Source: Candidatus Poribacteria bacterium
GTDB taxonomy: Bacteria > Poribacteria > WGA-4E > WGA-3G
DNA: 64,000 nucleotides
Direction: 5' to 3'
Assembly: GCA_009841255.1 (NCBI GenBank)
Contig: VXMD01000015.1
Span: forward strand, 25,652 to 89,651
The notes below the pieces were generated by a model. That model did no database searches. It was not told the DNA's origin and saw nothing but the letters and a program-made list of their open reading frames with translations. Both the position numbers and the translations under genes were made by a program. Below are positions 51,767 through 60,825 of the stretch, piece by piece. Each line of letters starts with the position of its first letter. Position 1 is the first letter of the stretch.

Positions 51767-52075
51767 ATGACCTTACAACATTACCTTGTTATTAGTGCAA
51801 TTCTGTTCACGCTCGGCATTTTCGCCGTCTTAACCCGACGGAACGCCATTAGTATCTTGATGGGAATTGAACTTATTCTTAATTCGTGCAATCTTAACTT
51901 TGCCGCCTTCTCGCGTTTCATGACACCACCAGAAGACATCAGCGGACAAATTATCGCTATCTTTGGGATTGTGCTCGCCGCAGCAGAAGCCGCTGTCTTT
52001 TTGGCGATTATCCTCGCGATCTACCGTGAATTCGGCAGCATACGTCCCAACGAAGTGGATACGCTAAAAGGTTAG
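51767..52075 (+). CDS. nuoK: NADH-quinone oxidoreductase subunit K
   Basis: This 102-residue, three-helix subunit has the signature 'ISILMGIELILNSCNLNFAA' containing the pumping glutamate, and a second glutamate in 'VLAAAEAAVFLAIILAIYR'. Length and motifs are normal. There is no strong ribosome site before ATG 51767. A 129-nt gap to nuoL holds only low-complexity sequence. Confidence 0.95.
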   Translation: MTLQHYLVISAILFTLGIFAVLTRRNAISILMGIELILNSCNLNFAAFSRFMTPPEDISGQIIAIFGIVLAAAEAAVFLAIILAIYREFGSIRPNEVDTLKG

Positions 52076-52204
52076 AAGGGTTATCGGTTGTTCGTTACAA
52101 GAGGGTTTTATTAAACGAAAACCTCTTAACCAATAACCCAAGACCAAAGACCGATAACCATAAAACCGAACCCTACTAAAAGAAAAGGCTTAAACAGAAA
52201 AAAT

Positions 52205-54469
52205 ATGATTATCCCGTTAATAAGTCTCATCTTGCTTTGCCCGCTTGCCGCATTTGCGATCTTTGGACTTTTGGGCCTGGGAAACCGGAGTTTTCCGCGA
52301 CAGGACTACCTATCCACTGCCGCAATGCTCATTGGGCTCGTCTGTTCGTTCCTGCTTTTGGGAGAAATCGCACCCGACCCAGAACCTCATACAGTTCAGT
52401 GGATTTCACTCGGTGGCGTTACGTTCTCTATGGGTTTCTACCTGGACAGCGTCACCGTAATCATGTTGATTGTTGTTACGCTCGTCAGTAGCCTTGTCCA
52501 TATTTTCTCCATGGGATACATGCACGGCGATCCGAGATACCCACGGTTTTTTGCCTACCTTTCGCTCTTCTCCTTTTCGATGCTCTTCTTGGTCGTGTCG
52601 GATAACCTGCTCGGCATTTATATCGGTTGGGAACTTGTTGGACTTTGCTCCTATCTGCTCATCGGTTTCTGGTTTGAAAAGGATTCCGCCGCGGATGCCT
52701 GTAAGAAAGCATTTTTGACGACGCGTGTCGGTGATGTCGGTATGTTCATCGGCATGATGATGCTCTTCACCAAGTTTAAGACGCTCTCGCTTTACGGAGA
52801 AGGCGGTATTTTTGCCCTCGCCGCTAGTTTGAATACAGCGGATATGGCATGGCTTTCTATCGCCGGTGTCCTTATCTTTTGTGGTGCCATCGGTAAATCG
52901 GCACAAGTGCCCCTACATACATGGCTCCCTGATGCGATGGAAGGTCCTACACCCGTCAGTGCTTTGATTCATGCCGCGACGATGGTTGCCGCCGGCGTAT
53001 ATCTTACGGCTCGGATGTTCCCTATCCTCACAGAAACCTCGTCTTTAGTCATTGCTTACATCGGCGGCATTACCGCACTCATCGCCGCGACTATCGCTAT
53101 CGTCCGCTTCGACATTAAACGGGTTTTGGCATACTCCACGATCAGTCAGCTTGGCTATATGATGCTCGGAATTGGGGCTGGTAGCTATGTCGCTGGACTC
53201 TTTCACCTCACAACCCACGCCTTTTTCAAAGCACTCCTGTTCCTCGGTTCAGGAAGCGTCATCCACGCCTTCCACGCCATGCATGCCCACGCACATGATG
53301 ATGAACACGACCACGCACACGACGAACACGATGCACACGAACATGATCACGCTCACGGCGACCACGATGCACATAGCCATGGACACGGTGAAGATTCTGA
53401 TTCAGGACACGTCCTCGGTTCTGAGATTCCACCCGATCAGGACATGCGGAACATGGGCGGGTTGCGCCATAAGATGCCAATTACCTTTATCACAATGCTC
53501 ATCGCAACGTTGTCTATTTCCGGCGTTCCCTTTGTTTTCTCCGGGTTCTGGAGCAAGGACGCGATCTTAGGCGGCGTGCTCGGGCGGGCGATGGAGTGGA
53601 ACTCTGTCCATCACTATCTCCTATTCGGTATAGCACTCTGTGCCGCTGGAATCACGGCGTTCTACATGTTCCGACTGATTTTCATGACCTTCTTTGGTGA
53701 ACCCCGCAATCAGGAGATGCACGACATGGCACATGAATCCCCGAAATCGATGACCGTGCCACTCCTTATTCTGGCTGTTCTGAGTCTGCCTGTCGTGAAT
53801 ATACTTTGGTTTAACGCAGACTATGTTAAACCACCAGAGCAACCGCATGTGCATGCCCCGCAGCATGCGTATGTTTCCCCTGACAGCAAAACTGATAAAG
53901 CAGGAGTCGCACTATCACTCTTCGGCGTTTCTGAAGCAGTTGCCGCAGAAGAAGGTGGACACGACACACACGGCGCACACGCAGATGAAGGTCATCATGG
54001 ACACGGTCCCGCACATACCATCGCTATGGTACTCTCTATTCTCGTCGCAGGGTTAGGTATACTGCTCTCATGGCTGTTTTACCATAGGCGAACTTTGTCT
54101 GCCGAATCTGTCGCAACCACTTTTCGACCCCTTTATAATCTTTTCTGGCATAAATACTACTTTGACGAATTTTACGACGGTGTGTTGGTTGCACTGACGG
54201 TGTGGAAAGCACGGCTCTTTGCCCAATTCGATGGGACTATCGTTGACGGCATCGTCAACGGAGTTGGTAAAGTGACGAGAGACTTCCTCGCTGTCTTCGT
54301 TGGTATCTTCGATAACCGTGTCGTTGATGGGCTTGTCAATCAAGTCGCCGAGGTTACATGGGCAATCGGCGGCAGAGTTCGTCGGATCCAGACTGGCGCG
54401 ATTCAAACCTATCTCTTCGTTGTGCTCGCTGGAATTGTGTTGTTAATCTTGATTTTCCGGGTTCTCTGA
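52205..54469 (+). CDS. nuoL: NADH-quinone oxidoreductase subunit L with histidine-rich loops
   Basis: This 754-residue protein, longer than the usual 610-660, is an antiporter-like pump subunit: 'YIGWELVGLCSYLLIGFWFE', 'GKSAQVPLHTWLPDAMEGPT' and 'LAYSTISQLGYMMLGIG'. The extra length comes from histidine/aspartate-rich loops. The first (about 358-398) alternates His, Asp and Glu after the helix ending LFLGSGSVIHAFHAMHAHA. A second (about 545-606) contains HVHAPQHAY and EEGGHDTHGAHADEGHHG. Such loops could bind zinc, nickel or copper. The C-terminal lateral helix region is present. Confidence 0.95.
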   Translation: MIIPLISLILLCPLAAFAIFGLLGLGNRSFPRQDYLSTAAMLIGLVCSFLLLGEIAPDPEPHTVQWISLGGVTFSMGFYLDSVTVIMLIVVTLVSSLVHIFSMGYMHGDPRYPRFFAYLSLFSFSMLFLVVSDNLLGIYIGWELVGLCSYLLIGFWFEKDSAADACKKAFLTTRVGDVGMFIGMMMLFTKFKTLSLYGEGGIFALAASLNTADMAWLSIAGVLIFCGAIGKSAQVPLHTWLPDAMEGPTPVSALIHAATMVAAGVYLTARMFPILTETSSLVIAYIGGITALIAATIAIVRFDIKRVLAYSTISQLGYMMLGIGAGSYVAGLFHLTTHAFFKALLFLGSGSVIHAFHAMHAHAHDDEHDHAHDEHDAHEHDHAHGDHDAHSHGHGEDSDSGHVLGSEIPPDQDMRNMGGLRHKMPITFITMLIATLSISGVPFVFSGFWSKDAILGGVLGRAMEWNSVHHYLLFGIALCAAGITAFYMFRLIFMTFFGEPRNQEMHDMAHESPKSMTVPLLILAVLSLPVVNILWFNADYVKPPEQPHVHAPQHAYVSPDSKTDKAGVALSLFGVSEAVAAEEGGHDTHGAHADEGHHGHGPAHTIAMVLSILVAGLGILLSWLFYHRRTLSAESVATTFRPLYNLFWHKYYFDEFYDGVLVALTVWKARLFAQFDGTIVDGIVNGVGKVTRDFLAVFVGIFDNRVVDGLVNQVAEVTWAIGGRVRRIQTGAIQTYLFVVLAGIVLLILIFRVL

Positions 54470-54610
54470 AACCGGTAGCTCGTAACGAAGTGGAGGTTTT
54501 CTAATTGTTCGCAAGGCGTTAAATAAAGGGGTTAGTTTCATAACGATTTTTGGGGGACTCCGCCTGCTCCGTTGTTGCAGGCTGCTGTCTTAAGTTAATT
54601 TTCCAAAACG

Positions 54611-54722
54611 CATAGTCCGTAATGAAATGGAGGGGTTTTTGCTTGGGCGTTTCCGTTAGGTATACGGAAAGGCATTCTAAACCTTAAACCCGCCTGACCG
54701 AACCGCAAGGAATAATCAAAAA
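54611..54722 (+). repeat. full-length start-site element before nuoM
   Basis: This starts CATAGTCCGTAATGAAATGG and runs through GGGGTTTTTGCTTGGGCG, TATACGGAAAGGCA and TGACCGAACCGCAAGG to ATG 54723, with AAGG 12 nt upstream. It is the sister of 26157-26265. Another decayed 5' module (GTAGCTCGTAACGAAGTGG) lies near 54476-54494 in the same 253-nt gap. Confidence 0.8.
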
Positions 54723-56234
54723 ATGTTATTATCGCTAATGATTTTTATCCCGTTGCTCGGGATGATCGCTGTTTTACTTCTGCCGCGTGAGTCGGAGGAA
54801 CTGATTAAACGCGTTACGCTCCTCTTTACACTCGTTCCACTCGCACTCGCAGTCGCTTTATTCATATCCTATGACCGCTCAACTGCAGGAACACAGTACG
54901 TCGTTAACGTCCCTTGGATTCAGGCGTTTAATATCCAATACCACATCGGTATTGACGGACTCAGTGTGACGCTTCTGCTCCTGACTGCACTCTTAGGTCC
55001 CATCTGTGTTATCGCCTCTTGGCGCAACATCGAAAAAGGTATCAAAGCCTACATGGCGTTGTTCCTATTGCTTGAGACTGGAATGCTGGGGTTCTTCGCC
55101 GCGTTAGACCTGTTCCTCTTCTACGTCTTCTTTGAACTGACATTACTGCCGATGTACTTCCTTATCGGTATATGGGGCGGACCCCGCCGTGAATACGCCG
55201 CGATTAAGTTTTTCCTCTATACCCTCTTCGGTAGCGTCCTGATGTTAGTCGCCATGATAGCCGTCTATCTCAATAGTGGCGCACCGGGTGCGCGAACCTT
55301 TGACATTCCGACACTCATTACGTTAGCGGCGACAGCGGGACACGCCCTGAACAACCTCAACTTCCAGATATGGGTTTTCCTCGGTTTCTTTGTCGGGTTT
55401 GCCGTTAAGGTACCGATCTTTCCCTTCCATACATGGCTTCCCGATGCACACGTCGAAGCACCGACGGCGATTAGCGTTATTCTTGCCGGAATCCTCCTAA
55501 AGATGGGAACTTACGGCCTGGTTCGGATTAACATGGCGATGTTTCCACAAGGCTTGGACTTCTTCTGTAACGGGTTGGGTTTCTGGGGCAATAGTCTCGC
55601 ACTCCTCGGATTTATTAATATCGTCTACGGATCCTTCTGCGCGTTGGCACAAACCGACTTTAAGAAATTGGTCGCGTATTCGAGTATCGGGCACATGGGG
55701 TTCGTTATCCTCGGACTTTCCGCTCGAAATCCGGAGGGTATTACTGGCGCGATTCTCCAGATGTTCAACCACGGTGTCATCAGTGCGATGCTCTTCCTAC
55801 TCGTCGGCGTTCTTTATGACAGAGCACACCATCGCGAAATCAATGGATTCGGTGGCCTGGGGACCAAAATGCCCGTTTACACCGGCATTACCACGCTTGC
55901 GTTCATGGCTTCTTTGGGACTGCCCGGCTTGAGCGGATTCGTCGGAGAAGCACTCTCCTTACTCGGTGCCTACGATAAATTCAAAATGTTGACTATCTTG
56001 TCCACGATCGGTATTGTTGTCGGTGCGGCATATTTCCTCTGGACGCTCCAAAGGGTTTTCTTAGGGACACTCAATCCGAAATATGAAGAACTTCCCGAAA
56101 TCAATGGACGCGAAATCCTGACGCTGGTGCCGCTCGGAATCTTGACCATCGTGCTTGGGGTCTGGCCCAACTTCGCCATTGATATGTTCAGAGAGTCGGT
56201 CACCAACCTCGTCGGTGTCCTACAGATAAACTAA
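54723..56234 (+). CDS. nuoM: NADH-quinone oxidoreductase subunit M
   Basis: This 503-residue antiporter-like subunit shows 'FFELTLLPMYFLIGIWGG' (with the pumping glutamate), 'AVKVPIFPFHTWLPDAHVEA' and 'KLVAYSSIGHMGFVILGLSA'. Length and motifs are normal for NuoM. A repeat element supplies its ribosome site. A 177-nt gap with another element follows before nuoN. Confidence 0.96.
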   Translation: MLLSLMIFIPLLGMIAVLLLPRESEELIKRVTLLFTLVPLALAVALFISYDRSTAGTQYVVNVPWIQAFNIQYHIGIDGLSVTLLLLTALLGPICVIASWRNIEKGIKAYMALFLLLETGMLGFFAALDLFLFYVFFELTLLPMYFLIGIWGGPRREYAAIKFFLYTLFGSVLMLVAMIAVYLNSGAPGARTFDIPTLITLAATAGHALNNLNFQIWVFLGFFVGFAVKVPIFPFHTWLPDAHVEAPTAISVILAGILLKMGTYGLVRINMAMFPQGLDFFCNGLGFWGNSLALLGFINIVYGSFCALAQTDFKKLVAYSSIGHMGFVILGLSARNPEGITGAILQMFNHGVISAMLFLLVGVLYDRAHHREINGFGGLGTKMPVYTGITTLAFMASLGLPGLSGFVGEALSLLGAYDKFKMLTILSTIGIVVGAAYFLWTLQRVFLGTLNPKYEELPEINGREILTLVPLGILTIVLGVWPNFAIDMFRESVTNLVGVLQIN

Positions 56235-56250
56235 AAATTGAGTCCACGCA

Positions 56251-56411
56251 TCTGACCGAACCGTAAGGTACAATTATAGTTACCAGTTATCAGTAAAGAG
56301 GTGTTTGTTAAACCTAAGTGCGTAGCCCGTAAGCATAGCGGAGGGCGGATCTACGCAAAGGCACTTCCAACGCACAACCCACTTGACCGAACCGCAAGGT
56401 AAAATTAAAAT
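56251..56411 (+). repeat. start-site elements before nuoN
   Basis: A decayed 3' end (CTGACCGAACCGTAAGG) at 56252-56268 is followed by a full element at 56319-56411. Its 5' arms TGCGTAG (56319-56325) and CTACGCA (56351-56357) pair perfectly over 7 bp. The end CTTGACCGAACCGCAAGG plus a 12-mer joins ATG 56412. Confidence 0.8.
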
Positions 56412-57902
56412 ATGCAACCCTTAAGCAACATTGAAAGCCTCCTCTACTTCAGTCCAGAAATCCTCCTTGTGATTTTTGCCGTCGCTGTGGTGCTCCTTGA
56501 TCTTGTTGTAAAGGACAGAGAAAGTTCTGCAGTCGCACACCTCTCCCTCGCAGGCTGTGTTTGCGTTTTCGCCACTGTCCTTATCACACACTTCTCTTTC
56601 GGCAATGAAGGTCCTATTTCCCTTTTTTTCGGAATGATCCGACTTGATGTGTTTTCCACCTTTTTCAAGGTTTTGCTGCTGCTCGCAACGGCTGCAACGA
56701 TTCTCTTTTCCCTCCGTTCCGAGGAACTGGACGCACGATTGAAGGGTGAATACTACGCACTCCTGTTAGCCATTACCCTTGGAATGTTCCTGATGGCATC
56801 ATCAACGAATCTGTTAATGATATTTATCTCATTGGAAACAGTAAGTCTCACCTCCTATATTCTCGCTGGGTTCTTGACACATAGCCCACGTTCAAGCGAA
56901 GCCGCCTTCAAATACATCACGTATGGCGCAGTCGCTTCTGGAACCATGCTCTTCGGGTTGTCGCTTCTGTTTGGAATGGCGGGTTCCGGTGACCTCGGTC
57001 AAATTAGCGTGCGACTCACGGAACTCCTCGCCACTGGGGAAGTCGCCCCTCTTGCCGTGCTGATTGCGATAACCTTCATTCTTGCGGGTGTAGGCTATAA
57101 GATAGCCTCCGTCCCGTTCCACATGTGGTCCCCTGATGTTTACGAAGGCGCACCTATTCCCATAACCGCTTTTCTGTCAGTCGCTTCAAAATCAGCGGGA
57201 TTTGCCCTGTTCATCAGGTTTTTCTACGCCGGGTTTGGTAGTTCTGAATTAATGCAAGCTGTTGATTGGACGTTTATGTTAGCGATCGTCTCCGCGTTGA
57301 CAATGACTGTCGGAAATCTCGCCGCCTTGCCACAACAGAATGTGAAACGCTTATTGGCGTATTCCAGCATTGCACATGGTGGCTATCTTCTGATGGGCGG
57401 TGTCCTGCTCACCTCTGAAGGCATTGGTGCGATCCTCTTCTACCTCGTTGTCTATCTCTTTATGAACCTGGGCGCGTTTTATGTCGTTGTGCTGATCGCG
57501 AATGAGGAGGGGACTGAGATGATTGCGGGCTATCGCGGTCTCGCCTCACGGGCACCGTTGGTCGCTTGGGCAATGGTGATTTTCCTCTTTTCGCTAACTG
57601 GGATTCCGCCGTTCGCGGGTTTCTTCGGAAAATGGCTACTCTTTGCCGCTGTTCTTGAGCAAGGATATTATTGGCTCGCACTTGTCGGGCTACTCAATAG
57701 CGTCGTCTCGCTTTACTATTATGCCCGTATTGTGAAAGCGATGTTCCTTAAAGATTCCGGTGAGGAACCAACACCGGTTTCCTTTTCTACCGGCACTTTT
57801 GCCCTTTTGAGCGTCTTTGTCATTCCGACGATCCTCATCGGGTTCCTCAATATTTTTTATACCTTTTCCAATATCTCAGCCTCAGTAATACCCATGCAGT
57901 GA
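56412..57902 (+). CDS. nuoN: NADH-quinone oxidoreductase subunit N
   Basis: This 496-residue antiporter-like subunit is the last of the operon. It shows 'FISLETVSLTSYILAGFLTH', 'YKIASVPFHMWSPDVYEGAP' and 'KRLLAYSSIAHGGYLLMGG'. All three antiporter-like pumps (L, M, N) are therefore present. No clear terminator follows; a tRNA promoter begins 16 nt after the stop. Confidence 0.95.
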   Translation: MQPLSNIESLLYFSPEILLVIFAVAVVLLDLVVKDRESSAVAHLSLAGCVCVFATVLITHFSFGNEGPISLFFGMIRLDVFSTFFKVLLLLATAATILFSLRSEELDARLKGEYYALLLAITLGMFLMASSTNLLMIFISLETVSLTSYILAGFLTHSPRSSEAAFKYITYGAVASGTMLFGLSLLFGMAGSGDLGQISVRLTELLATGEVAPLAVLIAITFILAGVGYKIASVPFHMWSPDVYEGAPIPITAFLSVASKSAGFALFIRFFYAGFGSSELMQAVDWTFMLAIVSALTMTVGNLAALPQQNVKRLLAYSSIAHGGYLLMGGVLLTSEGIGAILFYLVVYLFMNLGAFYVVVLIANEEGTEMIAGYRGLASRAPLVAWAMVIFLFSLTGIPPFAGFFGKWLLFAAVLEQGYYWLALVGLLNSVVSLYYYARIVKAMFLKDSGEEPTPVSFSTGTFALLSVFVIPTILIGFLNIFYTFSNISASVIPMQ

Positions 57903-57917
57903 ATTCTTGAAAAAGAA

Positions 57918-57946
57918 TTGACAAACAGGGTTAATTAAGATATACT
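57918..57946 (+). promoter_or_regulatory. tRNA-Gln promoter
   Basis: TTGACA (57918-57923), a 17-nt spacer and TATACT (57941-57946) lie 33 nt before the tRNA. Confidence 0.7.
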
Positions 57947-57979
57947 TAAAAGCACAACAGGTCTACGAATGTAGATCAA

Positions 57980-58053
57980 TGCCCGGTCGTCTAATGGTAG
58001 GACGCATGGCTCTGGACCATGTAGTGAAGGTTCGAGTCCTTCCCGGGCAGCCA
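57980..58053 (+). tRNA. tRNA-Gln (anticodon CTG)
   Basis: The acceptor stem TGCCCGG/CCGGGCA, the anticodon stem CATGG/CCATG around the loop CTCTGGA (anticodon CTG) and the T-arm GAAGG-TTCGAGT-CCTTC are all intact. The discriminator G is followed by an encoded CCA. It reads CAG codons. Confidence 0.95.
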
Positions 58054-58079
58054 TTTACATTGTTACCAAAAAGGAATCA

Positions 58080-58514
58080 ATGAAACCGGTAACACTCTCA
58101 CCTGATGACTATATTGCGAACCAAGAATCAGACGTTCAGATGGTTTTAGCAGAACTTCACACGCGAATCAAAACAGCACTTCCAAATCGTGACTGCTGTA
58201 TGTGGGAAGGTGTCTTCTGGAGCGGTAGTAAACAGCAAATCATCGGCTACGGTAGTTATTCTTACCAGCGTTCTGATAAGAAGAGAGTAGAATGGTTCAC
58301 CGTTGGGCTAGCACGGCAGAAAAATTACTTCAGTGTATATGTCAATGCGGTCGAAGGGGAAGAGTATCTCGCCGAGATTTACGGACCTCGACTCGGCAAA
58401 GTCAAAACAGGAAAAAGTAGTATCAGTTTTCGTAACCTGTCAGACGTGAACCTCGGTGTATTAAGCGAGATGATCGAACACGCAGAAAAAATAACAACTG
58501 AAACCGAATCGTGA
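58080..58514 (+). CDS. DUF1801-family protein
   Basis: This 144-residue soluble protein has the DUF1801 (YdhG/YjbR-like) pattern: 'MVLAELHTRIKTALPN', 'MWEGVFWSGSKQQIIGYGSY', 'FTVGLARQKNYFSVYVNA' and 'SSISFRNLSDVNLGVL'. Family function is poorly known. ATG 58080 has AAGGA 5 nt upstream. It lies between two tRNA genes and may share their transcript. Confidence 0.8.
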   Translation: MKPVTLSPDDYIANQESDVQMVLAELHTRIKTALPNRDCCMWEGVFWSGSKQQIIGYGSYSYQRSDKKRVEWFTVGLARQKNYFSVYVNAVEGEEYLAEIYGPRLGKVKTGKSSISFRNLSDVNLGVLSEMIEHAEKITTETES

Positions 58515-58563
58515 ACGTCAGGTGGCAGTACTGTCACCATAAGAATTTCCAATATAACAATAA

Positions 58564-58635
58564 GCCGCTATCGTCTAGGGGTTAGGACGGGTGGTTCTCA
58601 GCCACCAAACCGGGGTTCGAATCCCCGTAGCGGTA
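58564..58635 (+). tRNA. tRNA-Glu (anticodon CTC)
   Basis: The acceptor stem GCCGCTA/TAGCGGT (terminal G-U), the anticodon stem GGTGG/CCACC around TTCTCAG (anticodon CTC) and the T-arm CCGGG-TTCGAAT-CCCCG region are present. No CCA is encoded. It reads GAG codons. Confidence 0.93.
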
Positions 58636-58650
58636 TCTTTTCACCTGTAA

Positions 58651-58680
58651 GGGCGGGCTTCCACACTACCCGCCCATCGT
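58651..58680 (+). terminator. terminator after tRNA-Glu
   Basis: GGGCGGG (58651-58657) and CCCGCCC (58669-58675) pair around an 11-nt loop, followed by ATCGTTTT. This is a plausible intrinsic terminator. Confidence 0.6.
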
Positions 58681-58730
58681 TTTGAGTGCACGAATACCTT
58701 CTAAAGTCCCGCACACTGGAGAAAATACGA

Positions 58731-60797
58731 ATGCACGCTACACCCAAACACACCAATCGCCTTATCCATGAAACAAGCCCTTATCTGCTCCAGCACGCGC
58801 ATAATCCCGTCGACTGGTATCCGTGGGGCGAAGAAGCATTAGCACTCGCTAAGCGTGAGCAGAAACCTATTCTCCTGAGTATCGGCTACTCCGCTTGCCA
58901 CTGGTGCCACGTCATGGAACGCGAATCCTTTGAAAATGAGGAAATCGCCGCGGTCATGAACGAACTCTTCATCAACATCAAGGTCGATAGAGAAGAACGC
59001 CCCGATTTAGATGAAATCTATATGAATGCCATCCAGATTATGACACGTCAAGGCGGCTGGCCCATGACCGTCTTCCTCACGCCTGATCTGAAACCCTTCT
59101 ACGGCGGAACCTATTATCCACCCACCGACAGATACGGTAGACCCGGGTTCCCGAAGGTGATGCACGCTGTTGCCGAGGCATTCAGCGATCAGAACGTGCA
59201 GGTCCTACAGCAAGCCGACCAAATTACCGCCCACCTTACCCAGATGAGTAACGTCGTTGACCCACACGATTATGAACTCACGGAAGAATTGATGACTCAG
59301 GCGTTTCAACACTACCGTTCCCAATTCGATTCACACCACGGCGGATTCGGCAATGCCCCCAAATTCCCACCCAGCATGGGATTGCCCTTCCTCCTGCGTT
59401 ATTGGCACCACAGCGGCAACGCCAACGCCTTAGAGATGGTCGAACTCACGCTGGAGAAGATGGCACGCGGGGGTATGTATGACCAACTCGGCGGCGGTTT
59501 CCACCGATATTCCACCGATGCCCACTGGCTCGTCCCACACTTCGAGAAGATGCTGTATGACAACGCACAACTCGTCGTCGCCTATTTCGAGGCGTACCAA
59601 GCCACTCAGAAACCGTTCTATCGTGATATAGCTACAGAAACCCTCGATTACGTTCTCCGAGAGATGTATGACGCCGAAAACGGCGGTTTCTATTCCACCC
59701 AAGACGCCGATAGTGAAGGTGTGGAGGGTAAGTTCTTTGTCTGGGAACCGAACGATGTGGAAGACATCGTCGGTGAAGAAAACGCCGAAATCTTCTGTGA
59801 GTATTACGACATCACACCACAAGGCAACTTTGAGGGAGAAAACATCCTCAACGTCCAAACGCCACCTGACATCTTTGCTCGGAAACTGCGTATGGATGCC
59901 GCGGAACTGGAGACGCTCCTCGCAGACGGGAAACAGAAACTCTTTGATGAGCGGGAGAAACGGATTAAACCCGGATTAGACGACAAAATTCTCACCAGTT
60001 GGAACGGAATTATGATCCGTGGCATGGCGATGGGATACCAACTGACCGGGAAACCTGAATACCTTGACGCCTGTAAAAAGTCTGCTGAATTCGTCTTGAC
60101 GACCCTATCACAAGAGGACGGACTCCTCTTGCGCACCTACCGTGCCGGTAAAAGTCATCTCAACGCCTATCTTGAGGACTACGCCTACTTCATTACCGGG
60201 TTAGTCGCACTCTACGAAGCCAGCTTTGAACAGCGGTGGCTCACCGAAGCCAAACGCCTTGCACACATCATGATTGATCAATTCGGAGATGATGCCAACG
60301 ACGGATTCTTCTTCACCGGCAAAGCGCACGAAACGCTTATCGTCCAATCCAAATCCGCTTACGACGGCGCCACACCTTCTGGAGCATCCATGGCGATTCA
60401 CAGCCTCCTACGACTTGCCAAACACCTCGACACCCCCGAATTCCACGACAAAGCCGTTGAGACGTTGTTGCTCTACTTCCAGCAAATGGAGGCGATGCCT
60501 TCAGGATCCGGGCAGCTGCTCTGTGAATTAGCGTTCCTGCTATCGACACCCAAAGAGATTGCGATTGTTGGTGAAAAAGGGGATGCGAAAACGGACGCCA
60601 TGTTAGCAGCGTTACACAACACGTATCTGCCCAACAAAATCGTCGCCTTGAGTGAATCCGCTGACGGACAAACGTTACCGCTTCTTGTCGGCAAAACCCA
60701 AGTTGACAACACCGCAACCGCTTATGTCTGCGAGAATTACGTCTGCCAAGCCCCCACAACGGATGTTCAGGCATTCGTAGAGTTGCTCCAACAATAA
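58731..60797 (+). CDS. DUF255 thioredoxin-domain protein (YyaL/SPATA20-like)
   Basis: The start ATG 58731 has GGAG about 9 nt upstream; an in-frame ATG at 58686 lacks one. The 688-residue protein begins with a thioredoxin-like DUF255 domain ('[20 protein letters not shown]', '[17 protein letters not shown]' with Cys56-x-x-Cys59, '[15 protein letters not shown]'). A six-hairpin-glycosidase-like alpha/alpha barrel follows to the end. The family is broadly conserved, but its reaction is not settled. There is no secretion signal. It stands alone after the tRNA block. Confidence 0.9.
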   Translation: MHATPKHTNRLIHETSPYLLQHAHNPVDWYPWGEEALALAKREQKPILLSIGYSACHWCHVMERESFENEEIAAVMNELFINIKVDREERPDLDEIYMNAIQIMTRQGGWPMTVFLTPDLKPFYGGTYYPPTDRYGRPGFPKVMHAVAEAFSDQNVQVLQQADQITAHLTQMSNVVDPHDYELTEELMTQAFQHYRSQFDSHHGGFGNAPKFPPSMGLPFLLRYWHHSGNANALEMVELTLEKMARGGMYDQLGGGFHRYSTDAHWLVPHFEKMLYDNAQLVVAYFEAYQATQKPFYRDIATETLDYVLREMYDAENGGFYSTQDADSEGVEGKFFVWEPNDVEDIVGEENAEIFCEYYDITPQGNFEGENILNVQTPPDIFARKLRMDAAELETLLADGKQKLFDEREKRIKPGLDDKILTSWNGIMIRGMAMGYQLTGKPEYLDACKKSAEFVLTTLSQEDGLLLRTYRAGKSHLNAYLEDYAYFITGLVALYEASFEQRWLTEAKRLAHIMIDQFGDDANDGFFFTGKAHETLIVQSKSAYDGATPSGASMAIHSLLRLAKHLDTPEFHDKAVETLLLYFQQMEAMPSGSGQLLCELAFLLSTPKEIAIVGEKGDAKTDAMLAALHNTYLPNKIVALSESADGQTLPLLVGKTQVDNTATAYVCENYVCQAPTTDVQAFVELLQQ

Positions 60798-60825
60798 CCT
60801 ATACCTTCCTACAAATACACCGCTG

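Noticed and set aside
9103..56411. Start-site repeats as insertion sequences
   Set aside because: Copies are about 25-165 nt, contain no transposase frame, and no IS-type terminal repeats with target duplications were seen; at most they are mobilised by an enzyme encoded elsewhere.
57980..58635. Integration hotspot at the two tRNA genes
   Set aside because: No integrase and no duplicated tRNA 3' ends were seen nearby.
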